Part shown: positions 26,424-35,881 of the stretch, piece after piece
How positions within the stretch are numbered: the stretch's first letter is position 1
How the letters are laid out: every line of letters starts with the position of its first letter
Origin: Paenibacillus alkalitolerans
GTDB lineage: Bacteria; Bacillota; Bacilli; Paenibacillales; YIM-B00363
DNA: 64,000 nt
Direction of reading: 5' to 3'
NCBI RefSeq assembly: GCF_016482785.1
Contig: NZ_JAEMXM010000001.1
Span: 496,001-560,000, forward strand
Notes under the pieces: generated by a model
What the model saw: only the letters and a program-made list of their open reading frames with translations
Databases searched by the model: none
Told to the model about the DNA's origin: nothing
Translations under genes and position numbers: made by a program

Positions 26424-27437
26424 TTAACTCTCGATCAGAAAGTCCTCTTCCCGGAAGCTGTATCCCCTGATTTGTCCCTTGGGCGAATCATCCACAATAT
26501 ACTGAACGACGTAAATTTCTCCGTCCTCAAACTGTACCCAACCGGAATACCCTAAGTCGGATACGGGACTGCGGTCGAAATCGACAGGCATAATACGAGT
26601 CCATTGGTCACGTCTTTCTTGTGCCTTAGCCGATTCCTGGTCCGTCAAGGCCGCAAAGAAATTTTGCGTCCAATTGCCGAGCCAGCCCTTCCCTCCTTGC
26701 ATAAACCGGTACGTGATGAGTATGCGTCCGCTCTGCAGCAGACCGGCGACCGGCCGGTGGCATCCCGGGAGCGGGATCCGGTAAAGCCCGCTCCAGCTTT
26801 CTCCCTGATCATAGGATATGGCTTTGTAGCAATCCAAGCCGAGCCCGGAATTTTCCCGCAAGAACGCGACTAATGTTCCGTCTTCCAACGGCAGGATGCT
26901 CACCTCGCACAGCTTCAGCTCAGGGTGCGACGCAACGAGCACAGGCTCCGACCAATTCTTCCCTTGATTATCGGAATACCGGAGCCATTGTCCGCTCTTG
27001 GTATGGGCGGACAGCAGCCACCGTCCGGACGGAAGCTCACACAGCTTGTCTGGAACGATTCCTTCCAACGGAGTTTCGAGCGGCTCGGACCATTGCGTGC
27101 CTTCGGGGTCGCCAACCCAGAAATAATTGCGGCCGCCGTTTTCCTTCTCCTTCGTAATGAGATCGGCAACGATGATCAGCCTTCCGTCACGAAGCCGGGA
27201 AATACGGGCGCAGTTCCAATACGGCATTCCGTTCGTCAGCTCGGTGAACGCTCTCTTGTTTTCCCATGTCCTACCCCGGTCCGTGCTTTCTATGAGCATT
27301 AGACGTGTGGCAGAGCGGTTCCCATGGTGCGTACACTGGGAAAATACGCAAACCAGCTTGCCGCCCTTCGTCAGCGTCACATCCGGCCACGCTTCATACC
27401 AATCGTCGTCGCGGCTTATTTTAAACTTGGTTATCAT
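26424..27437 (-). CDS. Sialidase-superfamily (BNR-repeat) protein
   Basis: 337 residues without a signal peptide: MITKFKISRDDDWYEAWPDV. Three Asp-box motifs mark a six-bladed propeller: STDRGRTWE, SDNQGKNWSE and SYDQGESWSG. CHRPVAGLLQSGRILITYRF is typical of this superfamily. True exo-alpha-sialidases also need an arginine triad, which I cannot place with confidence, so another glycoside or a lyase activity is possible. It is the last gene of the LplBC-type transporter operon (23 bp after the permease), so it probably acts on the imported oligosaccharide in the cytoplasm. Confidence 0.82.
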   Translation of the reverse strand: MITKFKISRDDDWYEAWPDVTLTKGGKLVCVFSQCTHHGNRSATRLMLIESTDRGRTWENKRAFTELTNGMPYWNCARISRLRDGRLIIVADLITKEKENGGRNYFWVGDPEGTQWSEPLETPLEGIVPDKLCELPSGRWLLSAHTKSGQWLRYSDNQGKNWSEPVLVASHPELKLCEVSILPLEDGTLVAFLRENSGLGLDCYKAISYDQGESWSGLYRIPLPGCHRPVAGLLQSGRILITYRFMQGGKGWLGNWTQNFFAALTDQESAKAQERRDQWTRIMPVDFDRSPVSDLGYSGWVQFEDGEIYVVQYIVDDSPKGQIRGYSFREEDFLIES

Positions 27438-27459
27438 GCGGGTTTCTTCCCCTCTCTCA

Positions 27460-28344
27460 TCAACCTTTAATCGATCCGACCATTATCCCTTTGACGAAAT
27501 ACTTTTGGATAAACGGATATACGAACAAAATCGGAAGCGTGCTTATGATGATTACCGCTGATTTCAAGGTGGCCGCCGGCGGCGGGTCCTTAATGAATTC
27601 GATTTGGGTTTCGTCATGAATGATGCCGGTAAGCAGGATGTTGCGCATAATGACTTGGATCGGCAGGTTGTTCTGAGAATTAATATAGATGGAAGCGCCG
27701 AACCAATCGTTCCAATGGTGTACGGCATAGAACAGCCCTATAGTGGCAATAGCGGGCATGGAAAGCGGAATAATGATTTTCCGCAAAATAACGGCCGGAG
27801 TCGCCCCGTCGATAACCGCGGATTCCTCCAGCTCTTCCGGCAGCGTCATGAAGAAGTTCCGCAATATGAACAGGTTCCACGCGCTGATCAGCCCGGGAAG
27901 AATAAGCACCATCAACGTATCCTTCAAACCTAAATGATCGATCAGCATGTAATTCGGAATGAGTCCGCCGTGAAATATCATCGTGAGAAAAATGACCAGA
28001 ACCAACTGGTTTCGTCCGGGAAGCGTCCGGCGCGACAATCCGTACGCTAACGTCGCGGTAAACAGCAAATTGAGAAAAGTGCCGGCAAAAACGCGAAACA
28101 GTGTCACTTTATAAGCGTTAAGAATAATCATGCCTCGGTTCAGCAGCATGTCGTATGCGCCGAAATCGATTTTTTCAGGAATGAGAACGAACGCTCCCCT
28201 TCGCATCGATTCCTCGGCGCTGATGAACGAGGTGGATAATACGGCGAGGAACGGAACGAGAAACATAAGCGACAGCACGGTCAATAGAACGATATTGAAA
28301 ACGTCGAATATGCGTTCTCCCGCGGTCGGCTTCAATGCGCTCAT
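27460..28344 (-). CDS. Carbohydrate ABC transporter permease (LplC/YtcP type)
   Basis: About 294 residues; the ATG at 28344 (MSALKPTAGERIFDV) follows GGGGGTGA. Six transmembrane helices are evident, and the cytoplasmic EAA loop reads EELEESAVIDGATPAVILRK, where the ATPase docks. Inner half of a CUT1-type importer for complex oligosaccharides. Its start lies just after the stop of the LplB-type gene (28359). The ATPase is not in the operon; such systems in this group usually share an MsmX-type ATPase encoded elsewhere. Confidence 0.93.
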   Translation of the reverse strand: MSALKPTAGERIFDVFNIVLLTVLSLMFLVPFLAVLSTSFISAEESMRRGAFVLIPEKIDFGAYDMLLNRGMIILNAYKVTLFRVFAGTFLNLLFTATLAYGLSRRTLPGRNQLVLVIFLTMIFHGGLIPNYMLIDHLGLKDTLMVLILPGLISAWNLFILRNFFMTLPEELEESAVIDGATPAVILRKIIIPLSMPAIATIGLFYAVHHWNDWFGASIYINSQNNLPIQVIMRNILLTGIIHDETQIEFIKDPPPAATLKSAVIIISTLPILFVYPFIQKYFVKGIMVGSIKG

Positions 28345-28358
28345 CGACGGATCACCCC

Positions 28359-29270
28359 CTACCAAATTCCCGTCTGGTTCATTCTTTTGGCAACGTAGTT
28401 CGCGCCTAATATTAGAAACATAGCAATGACATTCTTGAATAAACCGACAGCCGTTGCGAAGGAGTAATTCAATTGCGTCAGGCCTTCCCGGTATACGTAC
28501 GTATCGATGATATCCGCCACTTCATATACCGCGGGAGAATACAAGAGCAGCACTTTCTCGAAACCCGCATTCAGCAGTCCGCCGATCGACAAAATGAGCA
28601 AAATGGCGATCACCGGGGTTATTCCCGGCAGTGTAATGTGCCATGCTTGCCGCAAGCGGCCCGCTCCGTCCATCTTTGCCGCTTCATACAATCCCGGGTC
28701 GATCCCCGACATGGCGGCCAAATACAGGATGCTGCCCCATCCGATAGACTGCCACACATGGGAGATGACCAAGATGCTTCGGAAGTAAGCGGGACTGCCT
28801 AGGAAATGAATCGGTTCGCCGCCGAATTGAACGATGATCGCATTGATCAATCCCCCGTCCGTGGACAATATCATCATCGCTAATCCAGCTACGACAACCG
28901 TTGATATAAAATGCGGCAAATACGAAACGGTCTGCACGACTCTCTTGAACATCATGTGTCTCAATTCGTTCAACAGCAGCGCAAGCAGGATCGAAGCGGG
29001 AAATCCGAACAGAAGCTTATAACCGCTGATCAGCAGCGTGTTCCGCATCACGTTCCAAAAATAATACGAGTTCCAAAACCGGACGAAATGCTTGAAACCG
29101 ACCCACTCGCTTGTGAAAATCGCGCTCACTCCCTCGAACGGGGACAAATCCTTGAAAGCAATAATAATTCCGAACATCGGGATATAATCGAAAATCAAAA
29201 AGTAGAGCATGCCGGGGATGATCAAATAATAGTAAAATCGGTGCAACTTGATAGCCGGCCATAATTTCAA
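28359..29270 (-). CDS. Polysaccharide ABC transporter permease (LplB/YtcQ-partner type)
   Basis: 303 residues: MKLWPAIKLHRFYYYLIIPG. The N-terminal pattern PGMLYFLIFDYIPMFGIIIAFKD is characteristic of the LplB branch. Six helices; EAA loop at GLYEAAKMDGAGRLRQAWHITLPG. It pairs with the LplC-type permease and the solute-binding protein encoded at 29377. A strong hairpin (29304-29359) separates it from the binding-protein gene, probably to lower expression of the membrane parts. Confidence 0.93.
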   Translation of the reverse strand: MKLWPAIKLHRFYYYLIIPGMLYFLIFDYIPMFGIIIAFKDLSPFEGVSAIFTSEWVGFKHFVRFWNSYYFWNVMRNTLLISGYKLLFGFPASILLALLLNELRHMMFKRVVQTVSYLPHFISTVVVAGLAMMILSTDGGLINAIIVQFGGEPIHFLGSPAYFRSILVISHVWQSIGWGSILYLAAMSGIDPGLYEAAKMDGAGRLRQAWHITLPGITPVIAILLILSIGGLLNAGFEKVLLLYSPAVYEVADIIDTYVYREGLTQLNYSFATAVGLFKNVIAMFLILGANYVAKRMNQTGIW

Positions 29271-29303
29271 AGATGCTCCTCCTTTCGAAGCTTCAGCGAT
29301 ACC

Positions 29304-29359
29304 GTTTCACGGCGGCGGTCGTTTGCCTGTGACGGGCTGCAGGAATGCCGCCGTGAAAC
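29304..29359 (-). repeat. Intercistronic hairpin after the solute-binding protein gene
   Basis: GTTTCACGGCGGC (29304-29316) and GCCGCCGTGAAAC (29347-29359) are perfect 13-bp arms. No T-run follows, so it is more likely an mRNA-stabilising or partial-attenuation structure than a full terminator. Confidence 0.75.
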
Positions 29360-29376
29360 ATTTTCGGATTATCCCG

Positions 29377-30933
29377 TTACTTCTTCTTTTCGTTATATTG
29401 CCGCGTATATTCGGCGATCCACTGGTCGAGACCCGCCTTGTACAGTTGATCTATATATCGGTCGATTTCGGAGATCGGCCGCGCGCCCGTCACGAACTTC
29501 ACAAGCTCTTCGCTTCTTAAACGGTCGATATCTCCCAAGGTGGGGATATTTTCCTGAAGCTTTGTGTTATCGTATATAATCGTCGCATCAAACGGCATTT
29601 TCGCTACGCTGAGATTTCCCAGTTCGTTGTTTAAGTAATCCGCGTGCATTTTCTTGATCGGATCCTTGAACGCATACTTTGTTTCCGTTGCCGTACCTAA
29701 GGAAACCATATATTCGCCCGCGTACTCAATTTCCGGATTGATCAGCTCGATCTCGAAGTTGCTGTCCCCGATAAACCTCCAGTTTTTGCCGAATGCTGCC
29801 GTGAGTGAATTGGCCGGGATGTTCTGGTATTGATGATTGATAAACTTCATGACCTCTTCCGGATGCTTTGCTTTCTTCGTAATAACCATGGACGTCGTGC
29901 TGCCGCGGGAAGCCGTCATCAGCTTTCCTTTCGGTCCTTCGATTCCCCGTACAATCTCGTAATTGGCTTCTGACGGCAAGTTTTGTTTGATTTGCGGGAA
30001 TAGGAGCGTGATGCGGGAATACCACATGGACGAAGTGCCGACACGATTCGTCTTCAACAGCTCCAGCGCATCGAACTTGGCGAACGATTCCTTGTAGATG
30101 TAGCCCTTCTGATACCAGTCCGCCATCTTTGCCACAAAATCTTTGAATCCGGGATCGAGCTCGAACGGCTTAATCTTTCCGTCCGACGGGTCGACCCAGT
30201 TGCTGTTCCCATGCTCCGTAAACCCTCCTAGCAACGCGTTCTTTATTCCGTTCAAATCCGTCATCATCGGAATCGTGTCGTCTTTCCCGTTTCCGTCCGG
30301 ATCGTTCTCCTTAAACGCTTTCAAAACAGCTTCCAATTCATCGAGGTTTTTGGGCATTTCCAGATTCAACTTGTTCAGCCAGTCCGTCCGAATCCAGATC
30401 GGGTAGTGAACGGATGGAGTGCCTCTTGGAATCCCCCATATGTTTCCTTCCTTGTCCGTCATATTCACCCACGCTTCAGCCGGCCACGCATTCTTAATGT
30501 CCTGCCCGTGTTGATCCAGCAAGTCGTTGAGCGGAATGATCGCGCCTTTGGAAGCATAGTCGTCCCAATTGCCTTGGAACGTATCGATCTCATCGTTGGA
30601 CCCAAGCATCAGATTCAGTTTTTCGGATTCCGACCCTTTGGGCGGAACGATCGCAATCGGTTCGATGCCCAGTTCTTCAATATACATTTGCTGCATTTCT
30701 TTCAGCTTTTCCGGCATGCTTCCTTCCGGCTTCTGGTTCAGTGCGCCCGTGTTTTGGTAAATATAAATTTTGGGTATTTCTTTCTTTTCGCTTGGCGCTG
30801 CCGGCTCATTTGCAGTTTTACCCTCCGCAGAGCTCTGTGTTTCCCCGCTGCCCGGGGGGCTTGAGGAGCATGCCGCGATCGAAACGGCAATTAACGCGGC
30901 AATCATGCAAATACTGACGACCTTCCTCAACAT
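29377..30933 (-). CDS. Extracellular solute-binding lipoprotein of the LplBC-type transporter
   Basis: About 518 residues from the ATG at 30933 (MLRKVVSICMIAALIAVSIA), which follows GGGAGGAAA. The lipobox is SIAAC, so the mature protein is anchored by a lipid on Cys. A Ser/Pro/Glu-rich linker leads to a two-lobe binding protein of family 1 (LplA-like): IYIYQNTGALNQKPEG, IWGIPRGTPSVHYPIWIRTDW, NDPDGNGKDDTIPMM, FINHQYQNIP. It captures an oligosaccharide for the two permeases downstream. First structural gene after the AraC-type regulator. Confidence 0.92.
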   Translation of the reverse strand: MLRKVVSICMIAALIAVSIAACSSSPPGSGETQSSAEGKTANEPAAPSEKKEIPKIYIYQNTGALNQKPEGSMPEKLKEMQQMYIEELGIEPIAIVPPKGSESEKLNLMLGSNDEIDTFQGNWDDYASKGAIIPLNDLLDQHGQDIKNAWPAEAWVNMTDKEGNIWGIPRGTPSVHYPIWIRTDWLNKLNLEMPKNLDELEAVLKAFKENDPDGNGKDDTIPMMTDLNGIKNALLGGFTEHGNSNWVDPSDGKIKPFELDPGFKDFVAKMADWYQKGYIYKESFAKFDALELLKTNRVGTSSMWYSRITLLFPQIKQNLPSEANYEIVRGIEGPKGKLMTASRGSTTSMVITKKAKHPEEVMKFINHQYQNIPANSLTAAFGKNWRFIGDSNFEIELINPEIEYAGEYMVSLGTATETKYAFKDPIKKMHADYLNNELGNLSVAKMPFDATIIYDNTKLQENIPTLGDIDRLRSEELVKFVTGARPISEIDRYIDQLYKAGLDQWIAEYTRQYNEKKK

Positions 30934-31057
30934 TTTATTTCCTCCCTTTGTTTTCGAATCGCAAGAGTTCGCCTCTTGATCGAAACCAATCATAGCAGTC
31001 GATGGAAGCGCTTAAAATAATAACTATTCTATATTCGTACAACAATCTTTACGTATC

Positions 31058-31107
31058 AAAAAAGTATTATCCCGACCCCGCCGAAAGCGGCAGAAATCGG
31101 GATAATC
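31058..31107 (-). terminator. Terminator of the membrane AraC regulator gene
   Basis: GATTATCCCGA...TCGGGATAAT with an inner CCGC/GCGG stem, followed on the minus strand by ACTTTTTT. It separates the regulator from the transporter genes, which then need their own promoter. Confidence 0.8.
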
Positions 31108-33471
31108 TTAGGAGCCATACAACTTTTTATACTCGCCTGGCGTTACGCCGATCATTTCCTTAAACACCTTAATGAAATAATATGCGTTGTCATAACCGAC
31201 CTGCTTGCCCACTTCGTTGATTTTCAGCGTACTTCCGGCAAGAAGCACCTTGCTCTTCTCGATTCGGATGCGCTTGACATAATCGACAAACGTTTGACCG
31301 GTAATTTGCTTGAACAGCCTGCTGATATACGCCGGATTCATCGACAATTGTTCCGCTACGGAGTTGAGTGAAATTTCCCGGTTGTAATCCCGCTCAAGAA
31401 TGTCGATCACTCTGGAAATATGCTGGTTTCCCTTCGCATTCATTTCCCGCTCGATATGCAGGGTCGTCATTTGAATGAGCCGGTGGAACCATCGCCCGAT
31501 TTGATCCAAGGAATCCCGGTCCAACAGCTCCCGGTACGGATCCGTCGCTCCGCCCGAAACGGTTCTTATGTCCGCTCCCAATTGGCTGCAGGCATGAATC
31601 ATCCCCGTCAAAAGCTGCATGAACATCGGTTGAATTTGATTGTAGTGCAGCTTGTTCTTGTGCGCGTCGATTTCGGAAACAAACTCGTCAAAGGCTTGAA
31701 GCGCCTCCTTGGTTCGGGCGGTTTTCAGATGCCCGAGCAGCAGCTCTTCTTTATGTAACGGATAAACAAAGCGGCTTTCGTTATCGATTCGTATATCGTC
31801 GATGGCAATGACCATACCGCTGCCGTACAAAATTCGGTATTTTATTGCAATTAGCGCTTCTTCATAAGACTGCGGCAGCTCCAGAATCGAGTCGCATATC
31901 CTTCCGATGCCGACGGTGCACGGATGCCGCAGCTCGTAATTCACTTCATCCAGAAGCTGCTGTCCGAGCAGGAACACTTGCTGCCGGTCCATCCCGCCGC
32001 ACGACATCACGACGGCAACGATATTTTTCTCCGCTCTCACGAAGAAATGCTTTGCGTTAAGGATCGGGCTTCGTTCGAGCGTATCAATCATACGCAGCTT
32101 GACAAGATCGAATGTCACATGTTCGATTGTTTCCCGGCCGGTATCGTCATCTAAAGAAAGCGCGAGCACGACAAGGTCGTTCAGATCGATATTTATGCCT
32201 AAATAGGCTATATTGCTTTCGATTTCTTCCACGCTCATCGAATGCCTGTGAAGAAGAGACGACTTGAATTGTTCCCGGTGCACGGGAAGACTTTGTTCAA
32301 GCTTTTCTTTATAATAGTCCCTTTCGTTTAGCGCAGACTGCATGAAGCGGCCGATGATGCCGATTTCATCCGTCTGTTCCGGGGATTTCCGCTCCGAGTC
32401 GCTTCCGACTATGGCCTTGAGGCGGGAGATAGGCCGGTATAAGCTTCTTGATGACAAATATGCCAATGTAAACGAGAGGAAAATGAGGACGGTTGCGGAC
32501 AGGAGGATAGTTTGCTTAATGGATGCGGTGCCCTTCGAGAGCGCCTCCATATCCGAGACGTTCACGAATGTCCATCCTAAGAAAGGAGAAACGGAATGGC
32601 TGACCAATATTTGCTTATTCCCGATCTTCGCTACGAAAGAGCCGTTCTTTCCGACAAGGCCGGCGCTCTTCGGCAATATCGAATGTATGCTGCGATGCAT
32701 ATTTTCCCGGTCGCTGTGAAACAGAACTTTCCCTTTCGCGGATACGACGTACATATCATCCCGGTTATTAAGGATGTTAATTATTTCATTGTAAATAATC
32801 GATGCATCCAAATTGATGACGATCGCATTGTCGTACCTTGTTTTATAGATAATCGTCAACAAGTTCTTTTTCGTATCGTTGTATTGGTTAGCAATCCGGG
32901 GATCCATAAATACGGAATTGGTTCTCGAAGCGCCCAAAGTAGGGTACCAATCCTTGTCATGAAAGCTGTCCAGAGAAAACTGCCGGTTCGAGCCGTCATT
33001 TTCCGATGTGAGAACAAGGTCTTTCCTGCTGTCATAGTAATAGACGGAATCTACATACTCGTTGGACAGCCTGAAGGAATTGATCGTGCGGATGGAATTT
33101 GTTTTTGCTTTCAAATACTCGTACAGGGCGGACAGATCCTCTTTAAGAAGCTCTCCCTTCAAGGCCTCGTAATATTTGCCGTTGGGAAATCGTTCAAATG
33201 AAAGAAACGATTGATTCAAAACAAGCAGATTGGAGTTTTCTTCAATCCTCTTCAGCACAATTTCAATGGCATTAAGCGTCTGGTTCAAATATTGAAGTTT
33301 GCTCTTCCCGGTTTCCTCCTCGAAGGTTTGAGAAAATTTATAGTAGGCGACAACATCGGACAGCAGATTGGGAATGACAGCAATCAACGTAGTGGTCATG
33401 ATCAGCTTTAAAAAAAATTTTCTTCTTAAAAGCTTGTTAAACCATACTAACTGTCTATTACCTTTAAACAT
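31108..33471 (-). CDS. Membrane-bound AraC-family regulator (YesS-like) with extracellular sensor domain
   Basis: 787 residues. Helix one is about 18-40 (KFFLKLIMTTTLIAVIPNLL), helix two near 300 (TILLSATVLIFLSFTLAYLS); between them is a Cache-type extracellular sensor. A HAMP-like linker (RSLYRPISRLKAI) follows. After a middle region, the C-terminal 100 residues are an AraC double helix-turn-helix: EISLNSVAEQLSMNPAYISR, LFKQITGQTFVDYVKRIR and VGYDNAYYFIKVFKEMIGVT. Such one-component proteins sense an oligosaccharide outside and switch on the adjacent transporter operon. GGGGGCGG precedes the ATG. A cre-like site lies 25 bp upstream of the start. Confidence 0.92.
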   Translation of the reverse strand: MFKGNRQLVWFNKLLRRKFFLKLIMTTTLIAVIPNLLSDVVAYYKFSQTFEEETGKSKLQYLNQTLNAIEIVLKRIEENSNLLVLNQSFLSFERFPNGKYYEALKGELLKEDLSALYEYLKAKTNSIRTINSFRLSNEYVDSVYYYDSRKDLVLTSENDGSNRQFSLDSFHDKDWYPTLGASRTNSVFMDPRIANQYNDTKKNLLTIIYKTRYDNAIVINLDASIIYNEIINILNNRDDMYVVSAKGKVLFHSDRENMHRSIHSILPKSAGLVGKNGSFVAKIGNKQILVSHSVSPFLGWTFVNVSDMEALSKGTASIKQTILLSATVLIFLSFTLAYLSSRSLYRPISRLKAIVGSDSERKSPEQTDEIGIIGRFMQSALNERDYYKEKLEQSLPVHREQFKSSLLHRHSMSVEEIESNIAYLGINIDLNDLVVLALSLDDDTGRETIEHVTFDLVKLRMIDTLERSPILNAKHFFVRAEKNIVAVVMSCGGMDRQQVFLLGQQLLDEVNYELRHPCTVGIGRICDSILELPQSYEEALIAIKYRILYGSGMVIAIDDIRIDNESRFVYPLHKEELLLGHLKTARTKEALQAFDEFVSEIDAHKNKLHYNQIQPMFMQLLTGMIHACSQLGADIRTVSGGATDPYRELLDRDSLDQIGRWFHRLIQMTTLHIEREMNAKGNQHISRVIDILERDYNREISLNSVAEQLSMNPAYISRLFKQITGQTFVDYVKRIRIEKSKVLLAGSTLKINEVGKQVGYDNAYYFIKVFKEMIGVTPGEYKKLYGS

Positions 33472-33495
33472 ACCGTTCCGCCCCCTATTTGTACG

Positions 33496-33509
33496 TGTAA
33501 ACGGTTACA
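33496..33509 (-). promoter_or_regulatory. cre-like site (CcpA) upstream of the membrane AraC regulator gene
   Basis: TGTAAACGGTTACA matches the cre consensus TGWAANCGNTNWCA at every position. It lies between the GntR/LacI gene and the AraC-type gene. It could instead be the operator of the adjacent GntR/LacI regulator. Confidence 0.65.
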
Positions 33510-33546
33510 AAATGGTGGAGTAAAGCAAAAAGTTGTGTTAGCTTGA

Positions 33547-34608
33547 TCAGCTTTCCCTGACAATTAACTCGGGCTGCAGCACTTGGATCGCGTTATCACG
33601 AGCCCTCCCCTCGAGCAGCAAGCGTGCCGCTTCAAAGCCGATATTATAGGTTTGAAATTTTACGGATGTAAGCTTCACCGGAAGCGTCTGACAGATGTCG
33701 GTATTGTCACAGCCTACGATTCGGATATCGGTACCGACGGCAATTCCCAGCTCTGCAGCTGCGGCATAAGCCCCCCTTGCGATCCCGTCGTTAAAGCAGA
33801 AAAGCCCGTCCGGCCGTTCTTCTTGCCGCAGAAATCTCAAGGCGCTGAAATATCCCTCCCCATCCGACTCGAACGAAGATTCGAATACGACCCGCTCTTG
33901 CCGTACCGGTATGCCCGCTTCCGCCAATGCGCTGACGTAGCCTTGGAATCGTTGAGACGATGCGGAATAAACCGGTCTGGATATGAATGCGATCCTCTTG
34001 CATCCGGTTGCGATTAAATGTTTAGCGGCGGAGTAACCGGCATAGAAATTGTTCGATATGACACTTGAAGCATGGAACCCCTCAAGCATTCTATGGCAAA
34101 AAACAAATGGTATCTCCGCTTCCACAAGCTTATAAAACGGACTGAAATCCGATTTGCCGTATATGGCGGGGACGATCATGACGCCCTGTACCTTGCTGTC
34201 TATTAATTTTTGAATATGTCTTGTTTGCTTTTCATAATCGTTATCTGTATTGCAGATTATTAAGTTGATTTCATTCTCGCTTGCCACATCGCTTGCCCCT
34301 CGTACAATATCGGGGTAATTATAATGCTGAATATCGGGAATCAGCAGCCCCCAATTATTGATATCTTGAGCGGCACGGCCGATCCGGGCGTTATTCTTTT
34401 CGGAGACATATGTACCGCTCCCGTCGCGGGCATACAACAGCCCTTCCCCGATTAACTCCGAGACAGCTCTTTCGATCGTTGTACGCGCAACCTGATACGA
34501 TTCGGATAAAACGGTCCTCGAAGGCAAACGGTCGTGCGGTTGTAACGACGCAATATGCCTAATCAATTGTTCCTTAATCTGCATGTACCGAAGCGACTGG
34601 ATACTCAT
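33547..34608 (-). CDS. GntR/LacI-type (AraR-like) transcriptional regulator
   Basis: 353 residues from the ATG at 34608 (MSIQSLRYMQIKEQLIRHIA); a longer in-frame extension has no ribosome binding site. Residues 1-70 are a GntR winged helix (LPSRTVLSESYQVARTTIER, AVSELIGEGLLYARDGSGTY); the rest is a LacI/ribose-binding-protein effector domain (WGLLIPDIQHYNYPDIVRGA, GVMIVPAIYG, CKRIAFISRP, RPDGLFCFNDGIARGAY, IVGCDNTD). This fusion is the AraR architecture, a sugar-responsive repressor. It is next to the transporter operon and probably controls it with the AraC-type activator. Confidence 0.9.
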   Translation of the reverse strand: MSIQSLRYMQIKEQLIRHIASLQPHDRLPSRTVLSESYQVARTTIERAVSELIGEGLLYARDGSGTYVSEKNNARIGRAAQDINNWGLLIPDIQHYNYPDIVRGASDVASENEINLIICNTDNDYEKQTRHIQKLIDSKVQGVMIVPAIYGKSDFSPFYKLVEAEIPFVFCHRMLEGFHASSVISNNFYAGYSAAKHLIATGCKRIAFISRPVYSASSQRFQGYVSALAEAGIPVRQERVVFESSFESDGEGYFSALRFLRQEERPDGLFCFNDGIARGAYAAAAELGIAVGTDIRIVGCDNTDICQTLPVKLTSVKFQTYNIGFEAARLLLEGRARDNAIQVLQPELIVRES

Positions 34609-34718
34609 CGAACCGCACCTGCCTCCATCCCTGGAATGAATATCTGTCATACAGGAAAAATCATACATACAGATTATATAATTGCAAAGCCGGATATTCA
34701 ATATTTTATTGCACACGG

Positions 34719-34748
34719 AAAACCCCGTTCATAAAGAGCGGGGTTTAA
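34719..34748 (-). terminator. Terminator of the phosphodiester glycosidase gene
   Basis: AAACCCCG and CGGGGTTT arms around CTCTTTATGAA, directly after the stop at 34772. Confidence 0.7.
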
Positions 34749-34771
34749 TACGGACTATAGCTTAGTTTAAT

Positions 34772-35881
34772 TTACGGCAATACTACGAAGTTGGAAACGA
34801 CTTTTCGTTCCCTGCCGTCGGACGGGCTGTTCAGCAGCTTGCCTTTGTAGACGAATGTGCTGGAGCCGCCGCCGTCCAAATTGTAGGCGTCCCGCACGTT
34901 CCATTCGAGCAGTTTCGTTTGCGCTTCCTCCAACGTCACTCCGCTGCTGTACCCTTCTTGTCTACCGTCGATGACGATAAACAGCAAATCGCCGTTCGAG
35001 AAATGGCCGATCAGCGTGCGCGGCTCTTTTTTGTTTTTCCATTTTTTCGGTATTCCAAGCTTTTTGCCGTCTTTGAGCAGCGTCGGCACGAACGTGGCGC
35101 CGTGTTGAACGTCCAGAGCTTCTATTTGTTTTCTTGACGTTATTTCTCCGCCGACCAGGTTGCCGCTCTTGTTGATGCCGATAAAGCTGAGGCCGGTTTG
35201 GTAGAACGTCAAGATTTCTCCGTCGACGACGGTGACTCCCATCGGGTACAGCAGGCCGTTCCTTCCTTTGGAAAAACCGCCCGCGTTGATCGCGAGCACG
35301 GCGCCGGTACGTTTGGCGGCCGAGCTGGTCGTTTCGCCTTTGTCGCCGATTTTGTCATGGGACATGACGAGTTTGACCGCCTTTGGATCTTTCAGCTTCA
35401 CTTTTGCCATGTACCCGCGGTAGCCGGCTTCCTTCAAGGAAAACACTTTCACATTAGCGCGTTTGCCGAAAGTCTGTCCTATCGGTTTTCCGAGAATGTT
35501 GGAGAGCACCGTTGCCAGCACATCGTCCGTCTCTTGATTGTGCTGCTTGCTGGCGTTAACCAATTCGTCGACCGCTTTATGCTGTTCCGCAGCGATGGCC
35601 TTCTCTTGTTTGGCGTGTTCCGACAGTTCATTCAATACGGTATGTATCGATGACAGCTGTTCGACAGAGGCCGCTGCGGTTTGCCCGATCTGCGAGTACG
35701 AGCCGGAGACATCGGTCGCTTGCTGCTGCATGCCGCTCAAATATGTGTCAGCCTTTTCAAAAGAGAGCACGGTTGGAGCATATTCGGCCTTAAGTTCAGG
35801 AGAGCGGTAATGAAATGCGGCCAAAAATGAGACGAGCACCGTTACGATCAGGCCGAGCGGGACGAATGTTTTAATAGACAC
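34772..35881 (-). CDS. Membrane-anchored phosphodiester glycosidase family protein (NAGPA-like)
   Basis: 369 residues from a GTG; GGAGGA stands nine bases before it inside the upstream gene, and the two overlap by 11 bp. One N-terminal helix (FVPLGLIVTVLVSFLAAF), then a coiled-coil region of about 90 residues (AAASVEQLSSIHTVLNELSE), then the phosphodiester glycosidase domain from about residue 130: AVLAINAGGFSKG, GLSFIGINKSGNLV, PRTLIGHFSNGDLLFIVIDG and the diagnostic NLDGGGSSTFVYKG. Relatives remove phosphodiester-linked sugars; in Gram-positives some act in the envelope. The added coiled coil probably pairs with the coiled-coil protein encoded just upstream. Confidence 0.88.
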   Translation of the reverse strand: MSIKTFVPLGLIVTVLVSFLAAFHYRSPELKAEYAPTVLSFEKADTYLSGMQQQATDVSGSYSQIGQTAAASVEQLSSIHTVLNELSEHAKQEKAIAAEQHKAVDELVNASKQHNQETDDVLATVLSNILGKPIGQTFGKRANVKVFSLKEAGYRGYMAKVKLKDPKAVKLVMSHDKIGDKGETTSSAAKRTGAVLAINAGGFSKGRNGLLYPMGVTVVDGEILTFYQTGLSFIGINKSGNLVGGEITSRKQIEALDVQHGATFVPTLLKDGKKLGIPKKWKNKKEPRTLIGHFSNGDLLFIVIDGRQEGYSSGVTLEEAQTKLLEWNVRDAYNLDGGGSSTFVYKGKLLNSPSDGRERKVVSNFVVLP

